Shown piece by piece: positions 33,465 to 42,580 of a stretch of DNA of 64,000 nucleotides. Every line of letters begins with the position of its first letter. The first letter of the stretch is position 1. Source of the DNA: Pusillimonas noertemannii. Its GTDB lineage: Bacteria; Pseudomonadota; Gammaproteobacteria; Burkholderiales; Burkholderiaceae_B. Below the pieces are notes generated by a model, which did no database searches, was not told the DNA's origin, and worked only from the letters and a program-made list of their open reading frames with translations. A program made the translations under genes and the position numbers. The stretch lies in the NCBI RefSeq assembly GCF_003096595.1, contig NZ_QEKO01000003.1, positions 415,297-479,296 on the forward strand, given 5' to 3'.

Positions 33465-33493
33465 AAGACACGGAAAAAAAATTATGTTATAGT
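33465..33493 (+). promoter_or_regulatory. Promoter of tRNA-Arg
   Basis: AAGACA (33465-33470, four of six matches to TTGACA), 17 bp, then TATAGT (33488-33493), 12 bp before the tRNA 5' end at 33506. Confidence 0.5.
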
Positions 33494-33505
33494 TTCGCTT
33501 CTTTG

Positions 33506-33582
33506 GCGGCTGTAGCTCAGTTGGATAGAGTACTTGGCTACGAACCAAGGGGTCGTGGGTTCGAATCCTGCCAGCCGCGCCA
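33506..33582 (+). tRNA. tRNA-Arg (anticodon ACG)
   Basis: 77 nt with encoded CCA. Acceptor GCGGCTG pairs with CAGCCGC, discriminator G; D arm with AGCTCAGTTGGATAGAG; anticodon stem CTTGG/CCAAG around CTACGAA, anticodon ACG at 33540-33542 (A34 presumably edited to inosine); T arm GTGGGTTCGAATCC. Decodes CGU/CGC/CGA. Confidence 0.97.
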
Positions 33583-33610
33583 GAATTTACTAGTGTTATC
33601 AGCTAGTTAA

Positions 33611-33646
33611 AAAACCGCCTAGGGCTCATGCCTCTAGGCGGTTTTT
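33611..33646 (+). terminator. Rho-independent terminator after tRNA-Arg
   Basis: AACCGCCTAG and CTAGGCGGTT form a 10-bp stem around GGCTCATGCCT, followed by TTT. It lies 29 bp after the tRNA. Confidence 0.85.
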
Positions 33647-33666
33647 CTTTGCGCGTGGGTTTTGTA

Positions 33667-33696
33667 GGAACTGCGTCGGAACTGCGTCGGAACTGC
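33667..33696 (+). repeat. Tandem 11-bp repeat GGAACTGCGTC
   Basis: Two exact copies (33667-33677, 33678-33688) and a partial third (GGAACTGC, 33689-33696) just after the tRNA terminator. Meaning unknown; it could mark a former integration next to the tRNA. Confidence 0.7.
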
Positions 33697-33739
33697 AAAA
33701 GGACTTAAAGGACGGTTCGCCTAAAAAGACGCGTCAAGC

Positions 33740-33880
33740 TTACCGTTTGTCCTGCTGATGCTTTTGCCCGGGCTGGCCTTGTTGGCCGGGCTTTGCGCCT
33801 TGCTGCTGTCCCGACTTGCTTTGGTCCTGCTGCCCCGGAGCTTGCTGTTTTTGGGGCTGGTTGGGTTGGTTTTGCGGCAT
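33740..33880 (-). CDS. Tiny Gln/Pro/Gly-rich protein
   Basis: 46 residues from ATG 33880 (MPQNQPNQPQKQQAPGQQ at the start), with AGGAG eight bases upstream. More than a third of residues are Gln, with Pro, Gly and Lys; no hydrophobic core or Cys, so probably disordered. I know of no function. The good SD and the strongly skewed composition argue for a true gene. It lies between the tRNA and the LuxR-type regulator gene, 112 bp downstream of the latter's stop. Confidence 0.65.
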   Translation of the reverse strand: MPQNQPNQPQKQQAPGQQDQSKSGQQQGAKPGQQGQPGQKHQQDKR

Positions 33881-33992
33881 GGTATGACTCCTGGCTTCCC
33901 ATTCCCGGGTGGCTCGATGAGCTGCCGGCGGGGTATGGGAAGACATTCGGGCATATAGCATGCCCGGCGCACAAAAAATCGCAGAAACGAGG

Positions 33993-34880
33993 TCAAAGGC
34001 CTGGCGTGTTGCCGGGGTCCATCGGCGACGCGCCCGAGGGCGCCAGCGATGTGCGCGGATCAGGCACGGCTTGCGCGGGGCCTTGGCCCAGCCATAGCGC
34101 CATCAGCGCCGACCGGTTGCGAACGGCATATTTACGGAATATGCGGGTTACATATTCGTGGGTGGTGTTGGGGCTTTGCCCAACGTTGGCGGCAATCTGT
34201 TTTTCGGGCAGACCCTGCAAAAGCCCCTGCAGCACGGCGTGTTCGGTGCGGGTAAGGGGGGAAGTGGTCAGCAGCAGGCCATGACTGAGCATTTGCTGGC
34301 GGAAGAACCAGCGCAGGCCGCGCAGGGCACAGGCGACGATGTCGCGATCCAGGGTGGAAAAGCCCTGTTCCGGTGTGTGGCGGTATATGCCGAAGTAGAT
34401 TTCAGTATCGGCATTGATGGGCACGCCGGCCCAGATGGCATCATGATGATTGTGCGCCAGATAGTAAGTTTTGTAGTACTCGCCCTGAAACCATTCCGGT
34501 GGCACGAGGTCTGCCAGCCGATTCGTGCGAAAGTGGCCGGCGCCCGCCACGTTGCGGGCGGTGCTTATGTCGACCTGGCCTGTTTCCAGCATGCGCCGTT
34601 GCTTCTCGGCCGCATCGTCCAGGGTTACGGTAGGGTGCAGATGATGGATCAGCCGTGGCCGCCAGCCCAGCACCGGGTCCGCCGGCAGCGGCTCGCCCAT
34701 GCGCACGGCGCCCACCCACGATGCATTGTGGGCGCCCGCCAGTTCGCACAGGCCTTGAAGCAAATGGTTGCGGCCCTCGTCGATGTGCGCGGCATCCATG
34801 TCGGCCAGTTCATCCCACAGCCGATGCACCTTTGCAAGCCGGGCCGGATCTGGCGCGATGACGGCTTTTTCTTCGCTCAC
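33993..34880 (-). CDS. LuxR-type DNA-binding transcriptional regulator
   Basis: 295 residues from GTG 34880 (AGGAG five bases upstream). The C-terminal LuxR helix-turn-helix is at about 210-265: LTRTEHAVLQGLLQGLPEKQ and the recognition region SPNTTHEYVTRIFRKYAV, where the usual K-T-V is replaced by T-T-H-E-Y. The N-terminal ~190 residues show no CheY receiver or clear autoinducer-binding signature; a GAF-like sensor is possible. It could control the PPK2 gene upstream or be a stand-alone regulator. Confidence 0.8.
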   Translation of the reverse strand: MSEEKAVIAPDPARLAKVHRLWDELADMDAAHIDEGRNHLLQGLCELAGAHNASWVGAVRMGEPLPADPVLGWRPRLIHHLHPTVTLDDAAEKQRRMLETGQVDISTARNVAGAGHFRTNRLADLVPPEWFQGEYYKTYYLAHNHHDAIWAGVPINADTEIYFGIYRHTPEQGFSTLDRDIVACALRGLRWFFRQQMLSHGLLLTTSPLTRTEHAVLQGLLQGLPEKQIAANVGQSPNTTHEYVTRIFRKYAVRNRSALMALWLGQGPAQAVPDPRTSLAPSGASPMDPGNTPGL

Positions 34881-34950
34881 GGCGTCTCCTTTTATTTTTA
34901 TGGCGTGATGGGCGGCGGGGTGGTAGGCCGCATGTCGTATGCGCTGCCGG

Positions 34951-35823
34951 CTACTTGGTTTCCTTCAGGTCGTCGCGTGCCTGCCGCATTGCCTTCAATT
35001 GTTCTTCGCTTACCGTCGGAAAGGCCAGCTCCAGCTTCTTCAGCGTCTGCAGCACAATGCGTGAAACGATCAGGCGCATGTTCTGCTTGTCGTCCGCGGG
35101 TATGACATACCAGGGCGCTTCTTTGGTGCTGGTGGCGTTCAGGCAGGCTTCGTAGGCCTCTGTGTATTGGGGCCAGAACTGGCGCTCGTACAGATCGTTG
35201 GGGTCGAACTTCCAGTTCTTGCGCGGTGTGTCGATCCTATCCAGCAGGCGCTGCCCCTGTTCGCTTTTCGAGACATTCAGGAAGAACTTCACGATACGCG
35301 TGCCGTTTCGGGAAAGATGCGCCTCGAATTCAGTGATCGACCGGTAGCGCTGCTGCCAGACCTTGCCGCCGTTCGGGGCGCCGGGAATGCGCTGGGCCGC
35401 CAGGACTTCGGGGTGCACGCGCGCGATCAGAACTTCTTCATAGTACGAGCGGTTGAAGACGCCTATCATCCCCCGCCGGGGCAAATGCAGGCTGGAGCGC
35501 CACAGGAAGTCGTGCGCCAATTCGAGTTCGGTGGGCTGCTTGAAGGACGAGACGTTGCAGCCCTGGGGATTCACGCCTGAAAAAACGGCCCGGATGGTGC
35601 TGTCCTTGCCGGCGGCGTCCATGGCCTGGAAAATGAAGAGAACGGCATGGCTGGCCGACGAATAGAGTTTTTCCTGGAGCTCGTCCATCTCTTCGACGCA
35701 GCCGTCCAGCATGGTGCGGTAGTCGTCCTTGGAATCGTAATACGGCGGGACGAGGGTGGCTGCGTCCCCGAGGCGAAATGGCTTGTCCGGGTCGATGCGG
35801 TATTCGTCGGTGTCTATGGCCAT
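34951..35823 (-). CDS. ppk2: Polyphosphate kinase 2 family protein (PPK2)
   Basis: 290 residues from ATG 35823. Walker A-like FQAMDAAGKDSTI (about 65-77), lid/Walker B region GVFNRSYYEEVLIARVHPE, and the C-terminal WYVIPADDKQNMRLIVSRI are characteristic of PPK2. These enzymes phosphorylate NDPs or NMPs with polyphosphate or make polyphosphate. The subclass (I, NDP; II, NMP; III, both) is not determined here, although the single-domain length fits class I or III. Divergent from the phosphonate/phosphite-type importer, so phosphorus metabolism is a common theme. Confidence 0.92.
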   Translation of the reverse strand: MAIDTDEYRIDPDKPFRLGDAATLVPPYYDSKDDYRTMLDGCVEEMDELQEKLYSSASHAVLFIFQAMDAAGKDSTIRAVFSGVNPQGCNVSSFKQPTELELAHDFLWRSSLHLPRRGMIGVFNRSYYEEVLIARVHPEVLAAQRIPGAPNGGKVWQQRYRSITEFEAHLSRNGTRIVKFFLNVSKSEQGQRLLDRIDTPRKNWKFDPNDLYERQFWPQYTEAYEACLNATSTKEAPWYVIPADDKQNMRLIVSRIVLQTLKKLELAFPTVSEEQLKAMRQARDDLKETK

Positions 35824-36084
35824 GGAGGGTCTGGATCTGATTCTTGCTCGGGCGGAACTGTTGCGTTTCGTGATTGAGACGACATTTTCGGCAACATCGC
35901 CCCCAGGCGCAAGGACGTTTTCCGCTCTTTTTCTGTCAAGCGCCCTACGTCTGGGCCGGTATCTCGACAGCACCTTATTCCGGTGCTAGGATGGCCCGGT
36001 GTCGTTCAGGAGCGGTTCAGCTCCGCCCCGGTGCCATTCGGCCTGGTGTTTTTGCCCGATCGAACCCATCTCTGGAGTGATTCC

Positions 36085-37011
36085 ATGAATACATTCTCTG
36101 CCGTGCGCAGGAAGTATCTGCTTTCTCTGTCCGCCCTGGCTCTTTCCGCCACCTTCTCCCTTACCCCCGGCGCCTCCGCCGCCGCCCAGCAAGCTCCTTC
36201 GAAACTCATTATTACCGCAATCCCCGACGACGGCGACGCCGACCGCATGCGCGAGAACTTCGGCGCGCTGGCCAGCTACCTGGGCCAGGCCGTCGGCATT
36301 CCGGTGGAATACATGCACGTGGAAAACTATGCCGCCAGCGTTACGGCCCTGGCCACGGGCCGCGCCCATCTTGCGTGGCTGGGGGGCGTTACCATCGCCC
36401 AGGCACGCATGCAGATGGGCGACGGCATTACCGTCCTGGGTTCCCGCGACATCGACAAGGGCTTTGTCAGCTATTTCATCGCCAACCCCGACACGGGGCT
36501 TGGCCAGCTCGCCGATCTGGGCGAATTGGCCAAGGCGGCCCAGGGCAAAGACTGGACCTTCACCTTCGGCAGCAAAAGCAGCACCTCGGGCCATGTCATG
36601 CCGCGCAAGTTCTTCATCGACCAAACCGGCACCACGCCCGAGAAAGTGTTCCGCACCGTCGCCTATTCAGGCAGCCACGATGTCGTCATGCAGATGGTGG
36701 CCGACGGCACCCATGATGTCGGGGCGCTCAACTATGCAAGCTGGGACAAGGCCCCCGGCGAACTGCAGGCCAAGGCTCCCATCATTTACAAGACGCCGCC
36801 TTATATCGACTACGCGCTGACGGCTCGCAGCGACCTGGGGCCCGAGTTGCTGGGCAAGTTGCGCGTCGCATTGCTGGCCCTGGATGCCAGCAATGAAGAC
36901 GGCGCTAAGGTGCTCAAGTACCTGAAGGCGGGCAAGTTCGTCGAAGCCGACATTTCCGAGTGGCAGAGCGTGGTCGACCTGCTCGAATCGGGCATAGACA
37001 TCGGCAATTGA
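36085..37011 (+). CDS. phnD: Phosphonate/phosphite/phosphate ABC transporter binding protein (PhnD-like)
   Basis: 308 residues from ATG 36085 (GGAG eight bases upstream). A Sec signal peptide (LLSLSALALSATFSLTPGASA) is followed by ITAIPDDGDADRMRENFGAL and GRAHLAWLGGVT, both typical of the PhnD/PtxB family; FTFGSKSSTSGHVMPR is the anion-binding loop with Ser/Thr residues. Binds phosphonate, phosphite or phosphate in the periplasm. First gene of a three-gene operon (66-bp gap to the ATPase gene). Which ligand it takes is not determined. Confidence 0.9.
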   Translation: MNTFSAVRRKYLLSLSALALSATFSLTPGASAAAQQAPSKLIITAIPDDGDADRMRENFGALASYLGQAVGIPVEYMHVENYAASVTALATGRAHLAWLGGVTIAQARMQMGDGITVLGSRDIDKGFVSYFIANPDTGLGQLADLGELAKAAQGKDWTFTFGSKSSTSGHVMPRKFFIDQTGTTPEKVFRTVAYSGSHDVVMQMVADGTHDVGALNYASWDKAPGELQAKAPIIYKTPPYIDYALTARSDLGPELLGKLRVALLALDASNEDGAKVLKYLKAGKFVEADISEWQSVVDLLESGIDIGN

Positions 37012-37077
37012 GGCCTGTTGCCGGCGCGGGTCAGGCCTCTGGCCTGCTTCCAGGCCGGCGCGTGCGAAAGTGCTGAC

Positions 37078-37887
37078 ATGAGCAAACCGGGTATCAAGGC
37101 TGCATCTGTGCCGCCCGTCGTCATCGAGCGGGCGGCGGTCTCCTATGGCCGCGCCCGTGTGCTCGACGGAATCGAGGTGTCTGTCGCCCTGGGCGAGCGG
37201 GTGGCGGTCATCGGCCCTTCGGGCGCCGGCAAGACAACGCTGTTCCGCCTGATCGCGGGGCTGGCCAAGCCGATCGAGGGGCGCGTCACCACGCTGGGCC
37301 AGGATGTGTCGCAATTGCGGGGCAGGAGCCTGGCGCGCCTGCGGCGCGAAGTGGGTTTTCTTCACCAGCAAGACAACCTCATCCCGCAACTGCGGGTGGT
37401 GCACAACGTGCTGATGGGCAGGCTGGGCCATTGGTGGCTGCCGCGTGCCTTGTGGTCGCTGTTGTGGCCGCAGGAGCTGGGCCGGGCCATGGCGGCATTG
37501 TCGCGGGTAGAGCTGGCCGAGCGGCTGTGGTCCTTGCCCGACGAGCTTTCGGGCGGGCAGCAGCAGCGCGTCGCCGTGGCTCGGCTCATTGTGCAGCAAC
37601 CCCGCCTGGTGCTGGCCGACGAGCCCGTCAGCGCCCTCGATCTGCGCCTGGGCCAGGAAATTATCGGCTTGTTGTGCGAGCTGGCCGGCCGCGAAGGGGC
37701 GACCTTGCTCGTCAACCTGCATACGCTCGACCTGCTGCAGGGCAACTTCGACCGCGTCATCGCCTTGCGGGCGGGCGAGGTGTTCTGGCAAGGCCCGCCG
37801 GCCGACATCAGCCAGCACCTGCTGCGCGAGCTGTACGGGGCCGAATATCGAGCCCTGCATCTGGACGAGATGGCGTTGCCGGCATGA
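37078..37887 (+). CDS. phnC: Phosphonate-type ABC transporter ATP-binding protein (PhnC-like)
   Basis: 269 residues from ATG 37078. Walker A GPSGAGKTTLFRL, Q-loop FLHQQDNLIPQLRVV, signature LSGGQQQRVAVARL, Walker B LVLADEPVSALDL and switch histidine in NLHTLDLL. It energises the fused permease; its stop overlaps the permease start by four bases (ATGA). The N-terminal 15 residues are poorly conserved. Confidence 0.92.
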   Translation: MSKPGIKAASVPPVVIERAAVSYGRARVLDGIEVSVALGERVAVIGPSGAGKTTLFRLIAGLAKPIEGRVTTLGQDVSQLRGRSLARLRREVGFLHQQDNLIPQLRVVHNVLMGRLGHWWLPRALWSLLWPQELGRAMAALSRVELAERLWSLPDELSGGQQQRVAVARLIVQQPRLVLADEPVSALDLRLGQEIIGLLCELAGREGATLLVNLHTLDLLQGNFDRVIALRAGEVFWQGPPADISQHLLRELYGAEYRALHLDEMALPA

Positions 37888-39854
37888 CGACGTTCGACTC
37901 GCCGGCACTGGGGCGCCATGGGCGGCGCCCGTTGGGCAGTTTCATCGCGCTGCTGATGCTGGCTTTGGCCTTGCTGGCGGCCTGCTTTGCGGTCGAGTGG
38001 GACTGGGCCGCATTGACCGATGCGCGGCGCCGGGCCGAGGCGGCCGGCCGAATGGGCGCCTGGCTGGCCGCCTTTCTTTCGCCCGATCTGTCGGCCGAAT
38101 TTCTTTGGCATTCATGGGACCTGACCCTGCAAACCTTGTCGGCGGCCGTATTGGGAACCACCCTCGCCGTCCTGTTTGCCTGGCCGCTGGCCATGGGGGC
38201 AAGCCGCGCGGTGTGCGTGGGGGAAGAGCGGGGCGGTTTCATTGCTTCCCGGCTGCCCCAAGGCAAGTTTCTGCGCATATGGCGCCGTTTTTCCTTGCGT
38301 TCGCCGGCGGCCCTGCTGTGCGCGGCGTGCCGGCTGCTTCAGGACATATTGCGGGCCGTGCCCGATTTCGTCTGGGCGATCATCCTGGTGGCGATGATAG
38401 GCCTGGGGCCGCTGACCGGCGCGCTGGCCCTGGCGCTGAACATCACCGGCATACTGGCCAAGGTCTACAGCGAACTGTGGGACGGCGTGGACGAAGCGCG
38501 CTATGCCCAGGTCAGAAGCCAGGGTGGAGGGCGCCTGGCGACTTTCCTGTACGGCATCCGTCCCCTGGCCTCGCGCAACGTACTGTCGTTTACTTTGATG
38601 AGGGCCGAATGCGCCATCCGCAATGCGGCCGTCATCGGCGCGGTGGGCGGCGGCGGCCTGGGCTCCGAGATCTGGTATCAGATCCGTTTCGGCGCCTGGG
38701 ACAAGGTCGGCACGCTTATCTTCTTTACCTTGCTGCTGACACTGACGGCCGATCTGGCAAGCAACCACGTGCGCAGCCTGCTAAGGGGCGATGCCGCCCG
38801 CGCGGCAAGCCGGGCGCCGCAAGTCGATGCCGCGAAGGCCGTGGCGGCGTCGCGGCCGCCGTTGCGGCCATGGTACGCGATGGGCTTCGTCATTGCGGTG
38901 GTGGTCTGGTCGCTGTGGTTCATGGGATGGGGCAACCGGGCTGGCGAAGGGGGCGTGCCTCGCAACCACCTGGCGCCCGCGGCCGAACTCTTTACAGGCA
39001 AGGCCTGGGGCAACCTGGGCTTTTTCCACCGCCTGTTGTCGCCTGAACTCGATCTGCCGGCGATCGGGGCCGGTCCAGCCGAGGCGGTTGCGAAGCGGCG
39101 GGCTCAGGGCAAGACGGTCGACCTGTTCGCGCAATACGGCCCGGCCGATTTCTGGCGGCCCGCGGCCTGGTCGGCGTGGCTGGACGAGCTGCGCAAGTGG
39201 TTCGTCTGGAGGGCCGTGGAGTCGGCCGCGGTGCCGCTGGCGATTGCGGTGGTGGGAACCCTGCTGGGCGTGCTTGGCGCCATCTTGCTGACTTATCCGC
39301 ATTCGGCCGCGTTCCAGCTGTATTCCGAACGATTCAGCGGCGAAACTGCGCCGCGCTGGCTGCGGGCGTGGCGGGGGCTGCAGTTGGCGGCCGCGCGGGC
39401 CACGGCCATGATCGCGCGCGGCGTGCCCGAGGTGATGTGGGCCTTTCTTTTCATTGCCTTCTTCGGTCCCGGGTTGGTGGCCGGTACGCTCGCCATTGCG
39501 GCCCATACCCTGGGCGTGCTGACGCGCGTGTTTGGCGAAGCGGTCGACAACCAGCCGGTGCGGCGCTTTGAGCCCACCTGCGGCGCCTCGCGCCGCATGA
39601 CCTACGCCCTGGTGGCCGTGCCCCTGGCCTGGCGCGACTGGATGACTTATGCTTTTTTCCAGTTTGAAAGCAATGTCCGGGCGGCGGTGGTTCTGGGCCT
39701 GATCGGCGTTGGCGGGTTGGGTTTTCAATTCAATTTCAATTTTGAATGGTTCCGCTTCGAGCGCGCCAGCACCTATCTTATTGTGATGGTTCTGCTTACG
39801 GTGCTGATCGATCGCAGTGTGCGCATGATGAACCTCTCACGCGTGGGGCGCTAA
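37884..39854 (+). CDS. phnE: Fused double permease of a phosphonate-type ABC transporter (PhnE-PhnE)
   Basis: 656 residues, about twice the usual PhnE length of 260-280. The N-terminal half (about 20-300) has its own membrane segments and the EAA-like loop NAAVIGAVGGGGLGSEIWYQ. The C-terminal half (about 320-656) repeats the layout with NVRAAVVLGLIGVGGLG. A periplasmic-type linker of about 90 residues (RAGEGGVPRNHLAPAAELF through LFAQYGPADFWRP) lies between. A single chain can thus replace the usual permease dimer. ATG overlaps the phnC stop. Ends 90 bp before the convergent AsmA gene. Confidence 0.88.
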   Translation: MTTFDSPALGRHGRRPLGSFIALLMLALALLAACFAVEWDWAALTDARRRAEAAGRMGAWLAAFLSPDLSAEFLWHSWDLTLQTLSAAVLGTTLAVLFAWPLAMGASRAVCVGEERGGFIASRLPQGKFLRIWRRFSLRSPAALLCAACRLLQDILRAVPDFVWAIILVAMIGLGPLTGALALALNITGILAKVYSELWDGVDEARYAQVRSQGGGRLATFLYGIRPLASRNVLSFTLMRAECAIRNAAVIGAVGGGGLGSEIWYQIRFGAWDKVGTLIFFTLLLTLTADLASNHVRSLLRGDAARAASRAPQVDAAKAVAASRPPLRPWYAMGFVIAVVVWSLWFMGWGNRAGEGGVPRNHLAPAAELFTGKAWGNLGFFHRLLSPELDLPAIGAGPAEAVAKRRAQGKTVDLFAQYGPADFWRPAAWSAWLDELRKWFVWRAVESAAVPLAIAVVGTLLGVLGAILLTYPHSAAFQLYSERFSGETAPRWLRAWRGLQLAAARATAMIARGVPEVMWAFLFIAFFGPGLVAGTLAIAAHTLGVLTRVFGEAVDNQPVRRFEPTCGASRRMTYALVAVPLAWRDWMTYAFFQFESNVRAAVVLGLIGVGGLGFQFNFNFEWFRFERASTYLIVMVLLTVLIDRSVRMMNLSRVGR

Positions 39855-39944
39855 CAGGCCCTAGGGGCTGCATGCACACTCAGGCGCCGGGACACCCGCC
39901 GCGATCCTTTGCGCGGAAAGGAGCTGTCACCGCGGCCGGGGCCG

Positions 39945-41963
39945 TTATTTCTGCTTGCCCGGCGCCGGTGCTTCGGTGTCCTGGGTGGCGGCCTTCATCA
40001 GCGGGACGCAGTCATTCGAGTCGTCGGTGCCCAGGTTCAACAGCGGAAGGATGGCCGCCAGGGGCGTTGCAATGACGCCCAGCGCCACGGCGGCGCCGGC
40101 GCGCGCCGCTATGGGGCCCTCGTGCACGCCGATGTCGGGGTCCTTGAACGTGCCGCGCACATATAGCGGCGTCCGCAGCGTGAAAATGCGCAGCGATTTG
40201 TTCTCGGGATCGATATCCAGGTCCAGCTTTTCGGTGGCCAGGTTGACGTTGCCGGTGATGTCGATGGTGGCGTCTTCGGTGTCCAGCTTGAACGCCCGGG
40301 TGTGCATGAGGCCGTTCTTGACATCGAAGTCGGCGGCCAGGCAATTGAGCACGATCTGCTCATCGCCGAACAGCTTGACGAGGATCATGTCGGCGATGTT
40401 CAGGCCGGCCGCTTCCAGCAGAAAATGGCTGACCGTCCCCTTGGTGACGACGGCCTTCAGCTCTCCGTTGGAGCGGCCCAGCAGTTGTGACAACGATTTG
40501 CCCTGGCTGGACAGCGAGGCGTCGGCGTGCACGGTGCCCAGGCTGGCGCGCATCGATTCGGCGCCACGCAGCAGCTTGCGCAATTGCAGGCCTCGGGCCG
40601 CGGCCTCCAGCCGCGCCTTTATCTGCTCCTGGCGCCCGTTCAACTCGATGTTCGTGCGCAGCTTGCCGCCGGCCACGCCGAAATTCAGCGGGGTCAGGGT
40701 CAGCAGTCTGTTGTCCAGCTTGATGTGGGCCTCGATGTCATCCAGGGGCAGGTTCTCGTTGCGCACGATCTTCTTGCCCTTGAAACGTACGTCGGCGTCC
40801 ATCACGCCCCAGCTTTTGGTGTCGATGGTGTCGACCGGCAGCGCCTTGCCGTCGGGTTGTTTCTTGGCCTCGCCCTTGGCTTCTTCCCGCTTGTCCACGC
40901 CGATCAAGGGGCCCAGGTCCTTGAAGCGCAACAGCTCGGACTGCACTGATCCGGTAAGAAAGGAGCGCGGCTTGCGCACATGGAATTCCAGAGTGCCGTT
41001 CAGGTCGCTGGAACCGACCGTTCCCCGGAAGTCGCGGTAGCGCCAGACGTCGTTTTCGCTGGCCAGGTCCGCCGTCAACCGGCCTTGCGTGTGGTAGGGA
41101 GGGGTGTTGGGCAGGGCGATGCCGATCAGCGGGTTCAGGTCGGCCATCGTCGCGCCTTTCAGGTCCAGGGTCAGGTCCAGGGCGGCAAGCTGGGTCGGGC
41201 GAGTGATGGAGCCTTCGAATTGTATGGTGGTGTCGCCCACCTTGAGATCGGCCTGAAGCGGAAAGGGCTGGTCGGCGTCGGGGCTGCTTTGCTGAAGCGA
41301 GAGCAGGCCGCCGGCCTTGCCGCTGCCGGATATCGTGCCTTCCTTGTAGTGCCCCTGGGCCTTCCAGCCTACGCTATAGCCTTGCGCCCCGGCCTGTTCC
41401 AGTGAGTCCAGCGTAGCCCGCAGATCCAGTGCCAATTTTGGGTCGCGCAAGCGTATGTTCACGTTCTCCATGCCCAGCCGCAGCAAGGCGAATTGCCATT
41501 TGGCGGCTTGCTTGCGTGGTTCCGGCTTTTCGCTCAGTGTCCAGTTGCTGGCGCCACTTTCGGCGCGCACAAGGTCCAGGTCGGCGTCCTTGAGCTCCAG
41601 GCTGGCGACGCGCAGCGTGTTGGCGAACAGGGGCACCGGATCGATCAGCAATTTGAGCTGGCCCGCATGGCCCATGTCCTGTTCGCCGGCCGTCCACTTT
41701 GGATGGCCCACGCGGATGTCATTGGCGGTGATTTCTGGCCAGGGCAGCCAGCCCTTCCACCCGGTGCGTTCCACGGGCCGCTTCCAATGCAGTTGCAGGT
41801 CTCCACGGATTTCCACCTCGCGGTGTGTCAGGGCGCTAAGCTGCCGTCCCACCCAGGGCCTGGCATAGTTCCAGTTGAAGGTTGCCGCCACGGTCAGCGC
41901 GACGGCTATGAGCAGCGCCAGGGCCAGTACAATGCCGATCAGGATCTTGGCGTAGCGGGGCAT
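39945..41963 (-). CDS. AsmA family protein (outer-membrane biogenesis)
   Basis: 672 residues from ATG 41963 (AAGGA at good spacing; ATG 41969 is too close to it). One N-terminal membrane helix (KILIGIVLALALLIAVALTVAAT) and a long periplasmic beta-rich repeat region with AsmA/YicH-type features, for example NWNYARPWVGRQLSALTHREVEIRGDL split over two strands and, near the C-terminus, TIDITGNVNLATEKLDLDI and LYVRGTFKDPDIGV. AsmA-like proteins act as phospholipid transport bridges between inner and outer membrane. Stands alone. Confidence 0.88.
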   Translation of the reverse strand: MPRYAKILIGIVLALALLIAVALTVAATFNWNYARPWVGRQLSALTHREVEIRGDLQLHWKRPVERTGWKGWLPWPEITANDIRVGHPKWTAGEQDMGHAGQLKLLIDPVPLFANTLRVASLELKDADLDLVRAESGASNWTLSEKPEPRKQAAKWQFALLRLGMENVNIRLRDPKLALDLRATLDSLEQAGAQGYSVGWKAQGHYKEGTISGSGKAGGLLSLQQSSPDADQPFPLQADLKVGDTTIQFEGSITRPTQLAALDLTLDLKGATMADLNPLIGIALPNTPPYHTQGRLTADLASENDVWRYRDFRGTVGSSDLNGTLEFHVRKPRSFLTGSVQSELLRFKDLGPLIGVDKREEAKGEAKKQPDGKALPVDTIDTKSWGVMDADVRFKGKKIVRNENLPLDDIEAHIKLDNRLLTLTPLNFGVAGGKLRTNIELNGRQEQIKARLEAAARGLQLRKLLRGAESMRASLGTVHADASLSSQGKSLSQLLGRSNGELKAVVTKGTVSHFLLEAAGLNIADMILVKLFGDEQIVLNCLAADFDVKNGLMHTRAFKLDTEDATIDITGNVNLATEKLDLDIDPENKSLRIFTLRTPLYVRGTFKDPDIGVHEGPIAARAGAAVALGVIATPLAAILPLLNLGTDDSNDCVPLMKAATQDTEAPAPGKQK

Positions 41964-42064
41964 GGGCATCCTTCCTTCAGGCCGGCGTTCGCGCCCGGAC
42001 GGAATCCTGCGCACGCGGCTTGCAGTGGTTATTCGATCTCAGTCGTTCTTCTTTCCATACGGCC

Positions 42065-42490
42065 ATGTCGACATCCCGTATTCCTGCTTCCACACTTACG
42101 GCCTATCGGCAGACCGAATACAGGGTCGAGGCGCCGCAGCCCTTCGTCCTGAGAATCGGCCTGGCCAGTCCGGCCCTGCTTCTGCTGCACCGGCAATCGG
42201 GTGTGGCCTCAAGTGCCTTCATCACCGCGTGCAACCCCCGCAGCCGCTTGCTGACGGACAGCGAAAACGCCGAACGCCAGCGGCGCCTTGGCGAGGCGAT
42301 CGCCCGCGAGGGCTGGCGCAGCCTTCCGGGAAGTGGCAAGCATATATCGGGCCCATGGCCGGCGGAGGCCAGTTTTCTGGTGTTGGGCATAAGGCGCTAT
42401 GATGCCTGCCGCCTGGCTCGGACCTTTGAACAGAATGCCATCGTGTTTTGCGGCCAACATTGCATTCCGGAACTGGTGGTGCTGCGTTGA
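42065..42490 (+). CDS. DUF3293 family protein
   Basis: 141 residues from ATG 42065. The domain of unknown function DUF3293 is recognisable from TAYRQTEYRV at the start, AFITACNPRSRLLTDSENAE and REGWRSLPGSGKH. It is short, soluble and alone, between the AsmA gene (divergent) and the convergent glycosylase gene. No role is known. Confidence 0.82.
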   Translation: MSTSRIPASTLTAYRQTEYRVEAPQPFVLRIGLASPALLLLHRQSGVASSAFITACNPRSRLLTDSENAERQRRLGEAIAREGWRSLPGSGKHISGPWPAEASFLVLGIRRYDACRLARTFEQNAIVFCGQHCIPELVVLR

Positions 42491-42580
42491 AGGTGGCACG
42501 CCGGGGCCGGCCAGGACATGGGGCCGATGCGTGGCGGCCGCCCGCCATGGTGCCGGGCAGGGGGCCTCGGGCAACTCCCT

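Noticed and set aside
33583..33740. tRNA-adjacent integration site (att) at tRNA-Arg
   Set aside because: No integrase gene and no distal copy of the tRNA 3' end was found in the window; only an 11-bp tandem repeat is present.
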